Assembly (NCBI RefSeq): GCF_005771675.1
Contig: NZ_VAJM01000002.1
Location: 248,001 to 312,000 of the forward strand
Reading direction: 5' to 3'
Length of the DNA: 64,000 nucleotides
From: Hymenobacter jeollabukensis
GTDB taxonomy: Bacteria > Bacteroidota > Bacteroidia > Cytophagales > Hymenobacteraceae
Numbering within the stretch: the first letter of the stretch is position 1; each line of letters starts with the position of its first letter. Under the pieces are notes generated by a model. That model searched no databases. It worked only from the letters and a program-made list of their open reading frames with translations, and was not told the DNA's origin. The position numbers and the translations under genes are program-made. Below are positions 43,683 through 52,460 of this stretch, piece by piece.

Positions 43683-45545
43683 ATGCCCCGCATTCTACTC
43701 GCTCTCCTGCTGCTGGCCGGCCTGGCGCCGCCCGCCGCCGCGCAGTCGTCGCTCTACATGCCGCGCGACATCAAAGCCGCCTACGCCCGCGGCACCCGCG
43801 CCCTCGACGGCCGCCCCGGCCCGCGCTACTGGCAAAACCGCGCCCGCTACGACATCACCGTGCAGGCCGCCCCGCCCGCCCGCGACGTGCGCGGCCGGGA
43901 GCAAATCGTGTACACCAACAACAGCCCTGATACGCTCAAGCAGGTGGTGTTCCGCATTATTGCCAACATCCACCAGCCCGGCGCCGCCCGCGACGGTGAT
44001 GTGGCCCCCGCCTACCTCACCGAGGGCGTGCAAATCGACTCGTTCGCCGTAGCCGGCCAAGCCCAGGACCCCAAAACCTGGCGCGGCCCCGCCACGGCCA
44101 AGGCCGTGAAGCTGCCCAAGCCCCTGCTGCCCCACGACTCGGTGCGCTTCTCGGTGGTGTGGCACTACAACGCCTCCACGGTGAGCGGGCGCGAGGGCAT
44201 GATCGATCAGACCACCTACTTCCTGGCCTACTGCTACCCGCGCGTGGCCGTGTACGACGACTACAACGGCTGGGACCGGCTGCCCTTCGTCGACAGCAAG
44301 GAGTTCTACAACGACTTCAACGACTACACCCTGCGCGTGCGGGTGCCAGCCAACTACCTCGTGTGGGCCACCGGCGTGCTGCAGAACGCCGATAAGGTGC
44401 TACAGCCCGCCTACGCCAGGCGCCTGAAAAAAGCCCTGAAAAGCGACGAAGTCATCCACGTGGCCACGGCCGCCGAGTTGGCCCAGAAAAACGTGACGGC
44501 CCAGAACCCGTTCAACACCTGGTTGTTCACCGCCCGCGAGGTGCCCGACGTGACCTTCGGCCTGAGCGACCATTACGTGTGGGACGCCGGCAGCGTCGTC
44601 GTCGATGCCAAGGCCAAGCGCCGCGCGCTGATGCAGGCCGCCTACGCCGAAAAGACCGTCGACTTCCGCGAGTCGGTGAAAAACGGGCAGTACGCCCTGG
44701 GCTGGTTTTCGGACCCCAAGAACTGGCCCGGCGTGGCCTACCCGTACCCCACGATGACCGCCTTCCAGGGCTTCGCCGACATGGAGTACCCGATGATGGT
44801 CAACGACAGCCCCCAGGACGACCCCGCGTTTGCCCAGTTCGTGCAGGACCACGAAATCGTGCACACCTACTTCCCGTTCTACATGGGCATCAACGAAAGC
44901 CGCTACGCCTACATGGACGAGGGCTGGGCCACCACCTTCGAGCTACTCATCGGCCGGGCCGAGCGCGGCGCCGCCGCCGACGAGCTGTACCGCAAGTTCC
45001 GGGTGGAGCGCTACATCAAGGACCCCGCCACGGCCGAAGACCTGCCCATCATCACGCCCAGCAGCGAACTGAAGGCCGGCTATGGCAACAACGCCTACGG
45101 CAAACCCTCGCTCAGCTACCTGGCCCTGAAGGACATGCTCGGCGACGAGCTGTTCAAGAAGTGCCTGCACGAGTACATGGACCGCTGGCACGGCAAGCAC
45201 CCCATTCCCTGGGACTTCTTCAACTCGATGAGCAACGCCTCGGGCCAGGACCTGAGCTGGTTTTTCCAGAACTGGTTTTTCACCAACAACTACATCGACC
45301 TGGCCGTGGGCGGCGTGACGGGCACCACCCTCACCGTGCAGAACGTGGGCGGCTTCGCCATTCCCTTTGACGTGGAAGTGGAGTACACCGACGGCTCAAA
45401 AGCCACCCTGCACCAGTCGCCCGCCATCTGGCAGGCCAACCAGCGCCAGGCCACCATCACCCTGCCCAAGGAAGCCAAGTCGGTAGCTCTGCAGGGCGGC
45501 CTGTACCTGGATGCCACCGAGAAGGACAACGTGTGGCGGCGGTAG
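43683..45545 (+). CDS. M1-family zinc metallopeptidase
   Basis: This 620-aa protein has a signal peptide (MPRILLALLLLAGLAPPAAAQ). The M1 N-terminal beta domain (ARYDITVQAAPPARDV ... TYFLAYCYPRVAVYDDYNGWDRLPF) and catalytic domain follow. The substrate motif is the variant GFADMEYPMM in place of GAMEN. The zinc motif is HEIVHTYFPFYMGINESRYAYMDEG, with two His and the Glu 19 residues further on in MDE. The C-terminal beta module suggests a periplasmic or surface aminopeptidase. The frame is open far upstream, but 43683 starts the signal peptide. Confidence 0.9.
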   Translation: MPRILLALLLLAGLAPPAAAQSSLYMPRDIKAAYARGTRALDGRPGPRYWQNRARYDITVQAAPPARDVRGREQIVYTNNSPDTLKQVVFRIIANIHQPGAARDGDVAPAYLTEGVQIDSFAVAGQAQDPKTWRGPATAKAVKLPKPLLPHDSVRFSVVWHYNASTVSGREGMIDQTTYFLAYCYPRVAVYDDYNGWDRLPFVDSKEFYNDFNDYTLRVRVPANYLVWATGVLQNADKVLQPAYARRLKKALKSDEVIHVATAAELAQKNVTAQNPFNTWLFTAREVPDVTFGLSDHYVWDAGSVVVDAKAKRRALMQAAYAEKTVDFRESVKNGQYALGWFSDPKNWPGVAYPYPTMTAFQGFADMEYPMMVNDSPQDDPAFAQFVQDHEIVHTYFPFYMGINESRYAYMDEGWATTFELLIGRAERGAAADELYRKFRVERYIKDPATAEDLPIITPSSELKAGYGNNAYGKPSLSYLALKDMLGDELFKKCLHEYMDRWHGKHPIPWDFFNSMSNASGQDLSWFFQNWFFTNNYIDLAVGGVTGTTLTVQNVGGFAIPFDVEVEYTDGSKATLHQSPAIWQANQRQATITLPKEAKSVALQGGLYLDATEKDNVWRR

Positions 45546-45567
45546 CACTGGCCAACAGCGCGGGTGG

Positions 45568-45742
45568 CAGTCATTGCGAGCGAAGCGCGGCAATCTTTCC
45601 TCCAGTAGCACCGCCGCTACAATCCCTACAAACCAAAAACAGCACCGCCCGAAACCACAGACCCTGGCTTCGGGCGGGGCTGCTTGTACCGTTGTGCCGC
45701 GAGAGGAAAGATTGCTTCGTCGTGCCTCCTCGCAATGACAGC
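45568..45742. repeat. REPIN-like palindrome type B (copy 7) with nested hairpin
   Basis: The left arm GCAGTCATTGCGAGCGAAGC continues to CTTTCCTC. The right arm is its imperfect complement ending CTCGCAATGACAGC. The arm stem is ATTGC/GCAAT. The inner hairpin CCGCCCGAA/TTCGGGCGG is nested as in copy 6. It lies between the M1 peptidase and the convergent dusB. Confidence 0.82.
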
Positions 45743-45822
45743 AGGGTGAGTCGTTGATGCCATCAGGCTGCCCCTTTTCGCCGCTTGATTCGCGGAATCT
45801 AAGCAGAGGGGACCAGAGGATG

Positions 45823-46809
45823 TCAAGCGTACACGGCCTCGCTCTGCGCAATATCCGCCAGAATAGCGCGCACCTCATCCGGCGTGCCGGCTTCCACCAG
45901 CTGGGTGCGCCACTGTTTGGCGCCCACCAGGCCCTTGAAGTAGTGCGCGTAGTGTCGGCGCATCTCGAATACGCCCAGCTTCGGGCCTTTCCACTCGATG
46001 CTTTTCTCGAAGTGCATCACGCAGGCGGCCACGCGCTCCTCCAGCGTGGGCGGGGCCAGCCGCTCACCGGTAGCCACGAAGTGCTTGATTTCGCGGAAAA
46101 TCCAGGGGTAGCCGATGCTGGCGCGCCCGATCATGATGCCGTCGACGCCGTAGCGGTTCTTGTACTCCACGGCTTTTTCGGGCGAGTCGATGTCGCCGTT
46201 GCCGAAGATGGGAATCTTGATGCGCGGGTTGTTTTTGATGGCCGCAATCAGGCGCCAGTCGGCGTCGCCCTTGTACATCTGCACGCGGGTGCGGCCGTGC
46301 ACCGTCAGCGCCTCGATGCCGATGTCCTGCAGGCGCTCGGCCACTTCCTCCACGTTCTTGGTGGTTTCGTCCCAGCCCAGGCGGGTTTTCACCGTCACGG
46401 GCAGGTGAGTGGCTTTCACCACGGCCTCGGTCATGGCCACCATCTTCGGAATGTCGCGCAGCAGGGCCGCGCCGGCACCCTTGCAGGCTACCTGCTTCAC
46501 CGGGCAGCCGTAGTTGATGTCGATGAGGTCGGGGCCGGCCACGGTGCTGATGCGGGCGCACTCGCCCATCGTGTCCACGTCGGAGCCGAACAGCTGAATG
46601 CCGATGGGCCGCTCGTAGTCGAACACATCGAGCTTCTGCCGGCTCTTGGCCGCCGCCCGGATCAGCCCTTCCGACGAGACGAACTCGGTGTACATCAGAT
46701 CGGCCCCGCCCTGCTTGCACACGGCGCGGAAGGGCGGGTCCGACACGTCCTCCATCGGGGCGAGCAGCAAGGGAAAGTCGGGCAGGGCAATGTCGCGGAT
46801 GTAAACCAC
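45823..46809 (-). CDS. dusB: tRNA-dihydrouridine synthase B
   Basis: This 328-aa flavoenzyme reduces uridine in tRNA D-loops. The TIM barrel begins LPDFPLLLAPMEDVSDPPFR. The catalytic loop is DINYGCPVKQVACKGAGAALL (Cys in YGCP). FMN-phosphate binding is seen in NGDIDSPEKA and VDGIMIGRASIGYPWIF, and the C-terminal helical domain contains RRHYAHYFKGL. The start is GTG at 46809. A TAAATTTG box on the minus strand (46836-46843) lies 26 bases upstream. Confidence 0.94.
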   Translation of the reverse strand: MVYIRDIALPDFPLLLAPMEDVSDPPFRAVCKQGGADLMYTEFVSSEGLIRAAAKSRQKLDVFDYERPIGIQLFGSDVDTMGECARISTVAGPDLIDINYGCPVKQVACKGAGAALLRDIPKMVAMTEAVVKATHLPVTVKTRLGWDETTKNVEEVAERLQDIGIEALTVHGRTRVQMYKGDADWRLIAAIKNNPRIKIPIFGNGDIDSPEKAVEYKNRYGVDGIMIGRASIGYPWIFREIKHFVATGERLAPPTLEERVAACVMHFEKSIEWKGPKLGVFEMRRHYAHYFKGLVGAKQWRTQLVEAGTPDEVRAILADIAQSEAVYA

Positions 46810-46835
46810 AGCGGAACGGGTTAGCGTATTTTGCG

Positions 46836-46843
46836 CAAATTTA
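46836..46843 (-). promoter_or_regulatory. -7 box for dusB
   Basis: The minus strand reads TAAATTTG, an exact TAnnTTTG match, 26 bases before the dusB GTG. No convincing -33 TTTG is seen. Confidence 0.5.
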
Positions 46844-46996
46844 CGACTATGTCAGGGTCCGCGGGCCTCGGGCGCTGCCGGGCCGCTATGGCCCATGCCT
46901 CCAAGTGCCTCAGGCCCTGACTGCCGGCCAGCCATAACCGGCTTGCCCCCTCCCTGGTTCCCGCAGCGCCGCCCGGCGCCCTCATTCCTCCCGCCC

Positions 46997-48073
46997 ATGC
47001 GCCTCAGCCGCCCCGCCCGCCCCACCGACGAAAACCTGCACCCCGCTCTCGTCCTGATGCTGCTGGTGCTGCTGGTGGTGGGCGGCATGTGCGTGGGCTT
47101 CTTCGTGGCCATGCTGCTGATCGGCGCCGTTTACGGCCTCGATGCGCTGATGCGCATCCAGACCATCGTTGGCGCCCCGCAAAACTCGCCCGAAGGTTGG
47201 GGCATCCTGATGCTGATGCAGGGCGTGCCGCTGCTCTTCGGCTTCGGCGGCGGCGCTTTGCTGGTGCCGGTGGTGCGCGGCCTGAGGCCCGGCCCCTACT
47301 TCCAGCCCCGGCAGCCGGTGCCCGCCTTCTGGCTGGTGGCCGCCATGGTCCTCATCATCGTGAGCATCCCGGCCATGTCGGTGCTCATTGCCTGGAACGC
47401 CAACCTGCACCTGCCGCCCGCCCTCTACGGGCTGGAAAAATCCGCCCGCCTCTACGAAGACCAGGCCCAGGTGCTCACCACCTTCCTCACCAAGTTCAAC
47501 TCCTTCAGCCGCTTCCTGGTGGCGCTGCTGGTGGTAGCCGTCATTCCGGCCATTGCCGAGGAGCTGACCTTCCGCGGCGTGGTGCTGCGCCAGTTTGCCC
47601 GCTGGACGGGCTCCGTGCACTGGGGCGTGTGGCTGTCGGCGGCCGTGTTCAGCGCCATTCACGTGCAGTTCTTCGGCTTCTTCCCGCGCCTGCTGCTGGG
47701 CGTGGTGCTCGGCTACCTCTTCGCCTGGAGCGGCAACATCCGCGTGTCGATGGCCGCCCACTTCGCCCAAAACGGCTTCCAGTTGCTGCTGCTCTACCTC
47801 CAGCAGCGCGGCACCATCGCCTTCGACGCCGACGGCAACGAGGCCCTGCCCTGGACCTGGGCCTCCGTCTCCCTGCTCATCACCGCCGGCCTGCTCTACT
47901 GGCTCTACCAGCAGCGCTTCCAGCCCGCAGCGGCCCCGCTCGAAGCCCACACCCTCACCAGCCACGGCGTGGAAGTGCGCCGCGCCGATGCCGAAGCGGC
48001 CCCGCCCGTCGCCGGACATACGCTCACCAGCCACGGCATCGAAACGCCCACGCCCGACCAGCCCCGCGCCTAA
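46997..48073 (+). CDS. CPBP-family intramembrane metalloprotease (CAAX protease-like)
   Basis: This 358-aa protein has about eight membrane helices. The three CPBP/Abi motifs are present: AEELTFRGVVL (EExxxR), FSAIHVQFFGFFPRLLLG (FxxxH) and MAAHFAQNGFQLLL (HxxxN). The C-terminal soluble tail contains a 9-residue repeat, HTLTSHGVE and HTLTSHGIE. Bacterial members are intramembrane glutamic proteases or immunity-related proteins. The substrate is unknown. cdsA follows in the same direction after a GC-rich hairpin. Confidence 0.87.
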   Translation: MRLSRPARPTDENLHPALVLMLLVLLVVGGMCVGFFVAMLLIGAVYGLDALMRIQTIVGAPQNSPEGWGILMLMQGVPLLFGFGGGALLVPVVRGLRPGPYFQPRQPVPAFWLVAAMVLIIVSIPAMSVLIAWNANLHLPPALYGLEKSARLYEDQAQVLTTFLTKFNSFSRFLVALLVVAVIPAIAEELTFRGVVLRQFARWTGSVHWGVWLSAAVFSAIHVQFFGFFPRLLLGVVLGYLFAWSGNIRVSMAAHFAQNGFQLLLLYLQQRGTIAFDADGNEALPWTWASVSLLITAGLLYWLYQQRFQPAAAPLEAHTLTSHGVEVRRADAEAAPPVAGHTLTSHGIETPTPDQPRA

Positions 48074-48108
48074 CCCGCTGCTTACCCATACGCGCCAAAC
48101 TCGTCTGG

Positions 48109-48145
48109 CACCCCCTCTCCTTTTCGGAGAGGGGGCCGGGGGGTG
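48109..48145. repeat. GC-rich dispersed-type hairpin
   Basis: CACCCCCTCTCC and GGAGAGGGGG pair around TTTTC, and the sequence continues CCGGGGGGTG. Near-identical hairpins of this kind are, from memory, scattered through many bacterial genomes. It sits between the CPBP gene and cdsA. Confidence 0.6.
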
Positions 48146-48195
48146 AGGCGCAACGCCCCCAGCCTATTCCTTTCCGCTAGCCCCGCCACCCTGCT

Positions 48196-49194
48196 TTGAC
48201 TACGCCCGCCACCCCCGAATCCGCCGACGCCCAACAAAAGCCCCAGCTGTCCAACATGTGGCAGCGCATCATTTCCGGCGTCATCGGCGCGGTGCTGCTG
48301 CTGGGCAGCATCTGGTACAGCGGCTGGACGTTCGGCCTGTTCTTCGGCCTGGTGCAGGCCCGCATGCTCTGGGAGTTCTACCGCATGATGAAGGAGCTGA
48401 ACTACAAGCCGGCCGCTATTATCGGCGGGGCCGTGAGCCTGCTGATTTTCGCTGTTGCTTTTATTGTTAATGCTGCTGGACAATACACAAACGGGTATAC
48501 CATTTATCCCCCGCTCGTCGCAGCACCTATCACCGGCGGGTTTGAGAGCGGTTCGTTAGCTACGACAGAAACGCTGCGAATAATGGGGCTGGTACCAGTA
48601 CTGGTAAAGCTGGCCGCCGCAATCATCCTCCTCCTGCCCATCATCCTGATTATCCGCGAAATGTTCTGGTGGCCGCGCGAAAAGCAGCCCTTCTCGCCCT
48701 TCCCCAACGTGGGCGTGGCCCTGCTCGGCCTGTTCTACGTCACGCTGCCCATGAGCGGGCTCAACGTGCTGGCCTTCACCGCCGGCGGCTACGACTACCG
48801 CCGCATCTTCGGCCTGCTGTTCATGGTCTGGGCCGCCGACACCGGCGCCTACGCCGCCGGCAAAACCTTCGGCAAGCACAAGCTGGCCCTGAGCATCTCG
48901 CCCGGCAAAACCTGGGAAGGCTGGGTCGGCGGCACCCTGCTCACCCTGGCCGTGGGCTGGGCCCTGGGCTACCTCATCCCTGAAATGCCCCTCGTCACCC
49001 GCCTCGTCGCGGCCCTGGTCGTGGCCGTCTTCGGCGTGCTCGGCGACCTGGCCGAATCCATGCTCAAGCGCAGCGTGGGCGTGAAAGATTCCGGCCGCAT
49101 CATGCCCGGCCACGGCGGCCTGCTCGACCGGTTCGACGCCTTCCTCTTCGTAGTGCCCGTGCTAGTGGTGCTGCAGCTGCTCTTCGGCGCCTAA
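48196..49194 (+). CDS. cdsA: Phosphatidate cytidylyltransferase
   Basis: This 332-aa membrane enzyme makes CDP-diacylglycerol from phosphatidate and CTP. It has about eight helices and the C-terminal CDS signature: SPGKTWEGWVGGTLLTLAVG ... GDLAESMLKRSVGVKDSGRIMPGHGGLLDRFDA, with the Asp residues of the catalytic metal site. The start is TTG 48196; the first ATG (48256) would remove 20 residues. Codons 83-138 use many A/T-ending codons unlike the rest of the gene. psd, the next phospholipid gene, lies 1.9 kb downstream. Confidence 0.92.
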   Translation: MTTPATPESADAQQKPQLSNMWQRIISGVIGAVLLLGSIWYSGWTFGLFFGLVQARMLWEFYRMMKELNYKPAAIIGGAVSLLIFAVAFIVNAAGQYTNGYTIYPPLVAAPITGGFESGSLATTETLRIMGLVPVLVKLAAAIILLLPIILIIREMFWWPREKQPFSPFPNVGVALLGLFYVTLPMSGLNVLAFTAGGYDYRRIFGLLFMVWAADTGAYAAGKTFGKHKLALSISPGKTWEGWVGGTLLTLAVGWALGYLIPEMPLVTRLVAALVVAVFGVLGDLAESMLKRSVGVKDSGRIMPGHGGLLDRFDAFLFVVPVLVVLQLLFGA

Positions 49195-49587
49195 AACGCA
49201 CACCACCAGAAGCGAGAGCTACGACGAAGGCTAGCTCCCTTTCTCAGCTGAGGAGGGGCTAGGAATGGTTGATGGCGTTGTGAAAATCAACGCGCAGTTG
49301 TCATCCACCGCCTCGTAGTCATCATTTACAGCCTCGGCGTCACTCCCCACCGCCTCGCAGCGTGTCGCCACCGTCTCTGCGGAGGGCCTCCGGCTCGCGC
49401 CATTTGGCCGGAAACCCCAACTTTTCGCTTACCTAACGACTGTAAGCCTCGTACACCCTGGTAGTCGGGGAATCCTACTACCTTTGGCGCGCTATTTCTG
49501 CCCGCAGGCCCGCTGCTCGGTTGGTCTGGGGCGGCGCTGTTTCTGCATTCCCCCTCATTTCCCAACCCCTTTTACCCGACCAACAGC
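49195..49587. other. Intergenic region upstream of glutamate dehydrogenase with 21-bp tandem repeat
   Basis: Four degenerate units of 18-21 bp (49301-49318, 49319-49339, 49340-49360, 49361-49381) share the core CACCGCCTCG. A TACCTTTG -7 box follows at 49479-49486, about 100 bases before the ATG. The rest is CT-rich and has no believable ORF. Confidence 0.6.
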
Positions 49588-50877
49588 ATGGCCTCTAACA
49601 CGGTTTACAAGGAGCCGGCCCCCAAGGTGGACCGCGAGAATCCGCTCGAATCGATGATGTCGCGCTTCAACGTCGCCGCCGACATCCTCGGCCTCGACGA
49701 CGCGACCTACAACGTGCTCAAAGCGGCCGACAAGCAGGTTATCGTGCACATCCCGGTGACCATGGACAACGGCCAGGTGCGCGTGTTCGAGGGCTACCGC
49801 GTGGTGCACAACACCGTGCTCGGCCCCTCGAAAGGCGGCATCCGCTACGATAAAAACGTGCACCTCGACGAGGTGAAGGCCCTCGCCGCCTGGATGACCT
49901 GGAAGTGCGCCGTGGTCGACCTGCCCTACGGCGGGGCCAAAGGCGGCATCATCTGCGACCCCACGACCATGTCGGCCGGCGAGATTGAGCGCCTGACCCG
50001 CGCCTACACCCTGGCCCTGAAAGACGTCTTCGGCCCCGACCGCGACATTCCGGCCCCCGACATGGGCACCGGCCCCCGCGAAATGGCCTGGCTGATGGAC
50101 GAATTCAGCAAGACCGTGGGCGCCACCACCCCGGCCGTCGTGACCGGCAAGCCCCTGGTAATGGGCGGCTCGCTGGGCCGCACCGAGGCCACCGGCCGCG
50201 GCGTGATGGTATCGGCCCTGGCCGCCATGAAGAAGCTGGGCATGGACCCCGCCACCTCGTCGGCTGCCGTGCAGGGCTTCGGCAACGTGGGCTCCTGGGC
50301 CGCCAAGCTGCTCTGCGAGCAGGGCGTGAAAATCAAGGCCGTCAGCGACGTGTCGGGTGCCTACTGGAACGAGAACGGCATTAACATCGACGAAGCCATT
50401 GCCTACAAGAACGCCCACAAGGGCCGCCTCGACGGCTACACCGGCGCCGTGCTGATGGACAACGCCGACGACCTGCTCACCCTGCCCGTCGACGTGCTGG
50501 TGCCCGCCGCCGTGGAGGACGTCATCACCGAGCACAACGCGCACAACATCAAGGCCAAGCTCATCGTGGAAGGCGCCAACGGCCCGACCTCCGCGTCGGC
50601 CGACCCCATCATCAACGAGAAGGGCATCATGGTGGTGCCCGACATCCTGGCCAACTCCGGCGGCGTGACGGTGTCCTACTTCGAATGGGTGCAGAACCGC
50701 CAGGGCTTCAAGTGGACCGAGGAAATGGTGACCGAGCGCGCCGACCGCATCATGTCCGATGCCTTCGAGAAAGTGTACGCCACCAGCCAGAAATACAACA
50801 TTCCGATGCGCATCGCCGCCTACGTGGTAGCCATCGACAAAGTCGCCCAGACCTACAAGTTCCGCGGCAGCTTCTAA
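49588..50877 (+). CDS. Glutamate dehydrogenase
   Basis: This 429-aa protein converts glutamate and 2-oxoglutarate. The substrate domain has RVVHNTVLGPSKGGIRYDKNVHLDEVKALAAWMTWKCAVVDLPYGGAKGGI, where PYGGAKGG holds the catalytic lysine. DMGTGPREMAWLMDEF follows, and the cofactor domain has VQGFGNVGSWAAKLL. VEGANGPTSASADPIINEKGIMVVPDILANSGGVTVSYFEWVQN is typical of the hexameric GdhA of about 420 aa. Cofactor preference (NAD or NADP) is uncertain. It is the third ELFV enzyme of the window. Confidence 0.93.
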   Translation: MASNTVYKEPAPKVDRENPLESMMSRFNVAADILGLDDATYNVLKAADKQVIVHIPVTMDNGQVRVFEGYRVVHNTVLGPSKGGIRYDKNVHLDEVKALAAWMTWKCAVVDLPYGGAKGGIICDPTTMSAGEIERLTRAYTLALKDVFGPDRDIPAPDMGTGPREMAWLMDEFSKTVGATTPAVVTGKPLVMGGSLGRTEATGRGVMVSALAAMKKLGMDPATSSAAVQGFGNVGSWAAKLLCEQGVKIKAVSDVSGAYWNENGINIDEAIAYKNAHKGRLDGYTGAVLMDNADDLLTLPVDVLVPAAVEDVITEHNAHNIKAKLIVEGANGPTSASADPIINEKGIMVVPDILANSGGVTVSYFEWVQNRQGFKWTEEMVTERADRIMSDAFEKVYATSQKYNIPMRIAAYVVAIDKVAQTYKFRGSF

Positions 50878-50961
50878 CCCGCTGACCAGCGCCCGTTTCG
50901 CTACCCGCCCCGATTTTATCGGCCGTGGTAGCGAAATTCGCCGGCTCAGACGTACTATTGC

Positions 50962-50996
50962 GTATAGCCCGGGCCGCAAGGTCCGGGCTATATTTG
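50962..50996 (+). terminator. Hairpin after glutamate dehydrogenase
   Basis: ATAGCCCGGGCC and GGTCCGGGCTAT pair around a 4-base loop and run into TATTTG. The same bases give TATATTTG (50989-50996), a perfect -7 box, so the site may end one transcript and start the psd transcript. Confidence 0.6.
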
Positions 50997-51111
50997 TACC
51001 CCGAATTCCGCCTCCCGCTCACCCCTAACGCCCCGCTGCTCGCTGTTGCCTGGCCCGCCGGCTGAATCCTAAACCGGTGAAATCAAGTACATCAGCGTTA
51101 ACCTGCGCTTT

Positions 51112-51792
51112 ATGAAGATCCACAAAGAAGGTCGCCGCATCCTGTTCTTCACCCTGCTGGCGCTGCTGGCCATCAACCTGCTCCTTTACCAATTTAATGA
51201 GCAGGGCGTGGGCTTCAACCGCGTATTCTCGGGCGTGTCGGTGGTGGCGTTCCTGCTGCTGCTGCAGTTTTTCCGCAGCCCCTACCGCAACCTGCTCACC
51301 CACGAGGACATCGTCATCGCGCCCGCCGACGGCAAGGTGGTGGTCATCGAGGACGTGCACGAGCCGGAGTTTTTCGACGGCGTGCGCAAGCAGATCAGCA
51401 TCTTCATGTCGCCCATCAACGTGCACATCACCCGCAACCCGGTGTCGGGCACGGTGAAATACTTCAAGTACCACCCCGGCAAGTACCTGGTGGCCTGGCA
51501 CCCCAAGAGCAGCACCAAGAATGAGCGCACCACGGTGGTGGTGGAAACCGAAGCCGGCCCGCAGGTGCTGTTCCGGCAGATTGCCGGCGCCATGGCCCGC
51601 CGCATCGTGTGGTACGTCAACGAGGGCGACGAAGTAAGCCAGGGCGAGGAGTTCGGCTTCATCAAGTTCGGCTCCCGCGTCGATGTGTTTGTGCCCGTCG
51701 ATACCGACGTGAAAGTGCAGATCGGCGAGAAAGTAAAGGGCGGCCAGACCGTCATTGCCCAGCTGAAAACCCCGCCGCCCACGCTGTTCTAA
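51112..51792 (+). CDS. psd: Phosphatidylserine decarboxylase (PSD family)
   Basis: This 226-aa protein makes phosphatidylethanolamine. An N-terminal membrane segment (ILFFTLLALLAINLLLY, then VVAFLLLLQFF) is followed by the PSD core: FRSPYRNLLTHEDIVIAPADGKVVVIED, ISIFMSPINVHITRNPVSGTV, and the self-cleavage region GFIKFGSRVDVFVP, where cleavage would fall at Gly-Ser to give the pyruvoyl group. It has the short form common in Bacteroidota. It sits within 2 kb of cdsA; pssA is not in the window. Confidence 0.92.
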   Translation: MKIHKEGRRILFFTLLALLAINLLLYQFNEQGVGFNRVFSGVSVVAFLLLLQFFRSPYRNLLTHEDIVIAPADGKVVVIEDVHEPEFFDGVRKQISIFMSPINVHITRNPVSGTVKYFKYHPGKYLVAWHPKSSTKNERTTVVVETEAGPQVLFRQIAGAMARRIVWYVNEGDEVSQGEEFGFIKFGSRVDVFVPVDTDVKVQIGEKVKGGQTVIAQLKTPPPTLF

Positions 51793-51816
51793 ACCGTTGT
51801 GGCGCGCAACGTTAAC

Positions 51817-51850
51817 GGCCCGGCAGCTCCCCAGTTGCCGGGCCTTTTTT
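51817..51850 (+). terminator. Terminator after psd, touching the next start codon
   Basis: GGCCCGGCA pairs with TGCCGGGCC and is followed by TTTTTT. The last T is immediately followed by the ATG of the next gene. Confidence 0.85.
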
Positions 51851-52441
51851 ATGCCTATGCTACCCGATTTCATCCGCGCGAAATTCACCGCCGTGCTAGC
51901 TGGCTACCTGCCCCTAGCCGAATTCGAGCAGTGGCTATACGCCACGCCCGAGCTGGAAACTGCCCTGCCGCCCGACGACTACCTGGAGCTGATCAGCCTG
52001 AATTACAAGGGCCGGGATGCCACGCAGGAAGTCGAAATCCTGTTGAGCCGGCACATCGACTGGAGTGATTTGCGGCGCGACGAGCTGTTGTGTACGCTCC
52101 GCAGCATCACCCTGCACTCTGCCCCCGATACCTTGTTTGCCGCATTCGTAAGTTGCTACGACTGGTACTGCCGGGGCTGCCTTTTCCTGGAAGTTTTAGG
52201 CCTGGACTTCGGACTACGGGTCGATGATGAATATGGCTGGGGCGGGTCAATGGGTAAGTGGCAGAACTTGACTGAGGCCGCCAAGCAGCAATACTTAAGT
52301 TCCTACTTTCCGGCCGCTCAGTACGAAGCTGAGCAAGTCATCGGCTGGCTGACAGCCGGACTCATCCGATTCGACAACGAACCATACCCGTCCGGGGAAG
52401 ACCGCGTCGGTTATACGGACCTGCGGCCCGACACTCCGTAA
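51851..52441 (+). CDS. Hypothetical protein, immunity-protein-like
   Basis: This is a 196-aa cytoplasmic protein with no signal peptide or membrane segment. FEQWLYATPELETALPPDDYLELISLNYKGRD resembles a pattern I recall from small uncharacterised proteins found near polymorphic toxins, but no toxin gene is adjacent and the assignment is weak. It is acidic and Tyr/Leu-rich. Its codon use is less GC-biased than in psd or the following gene. The ATG at 51851 touches the T-run of the psd terminator; a second ATG lies two codons later. Confidence 0.6.
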   Translation: MPMLPDFIRAKFTAVLAGYLPLAEFEQWLYATPELETALPPDDYLELISLNYKGRDATQEVEILLSRHIDWSDLRRDELLCTLRSITLHSAPDTLFAAFVSCYDWYCRGCLFLEVLGLDFGLRVDDEYGWGGSMGKWQNLTEAAKQQYLSSYFPAAQYEAEQVIGWLTAGLIRFDNEPYPSGEDRVGYTDLRPDTP

Positions 52442-52460
52442 AAGCTGTTCGAATCCGCTT

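Noticed and set aside
48109-48145. GC-rich hairpin as a cdsA riboswitch
   Set aside because: It is a simple stem-loop of a type seen widely between bacterial genes and has no aptamer-like multi-helix structure.
49326-49565. 79-codon minus-strand frame upstream of glutamate dehydrogenase
   Set aside because: It overlaps the tandem repeat and promoter box, its translation is Arg/Gly-rich without a recognisable fold, and no promoter faces it.
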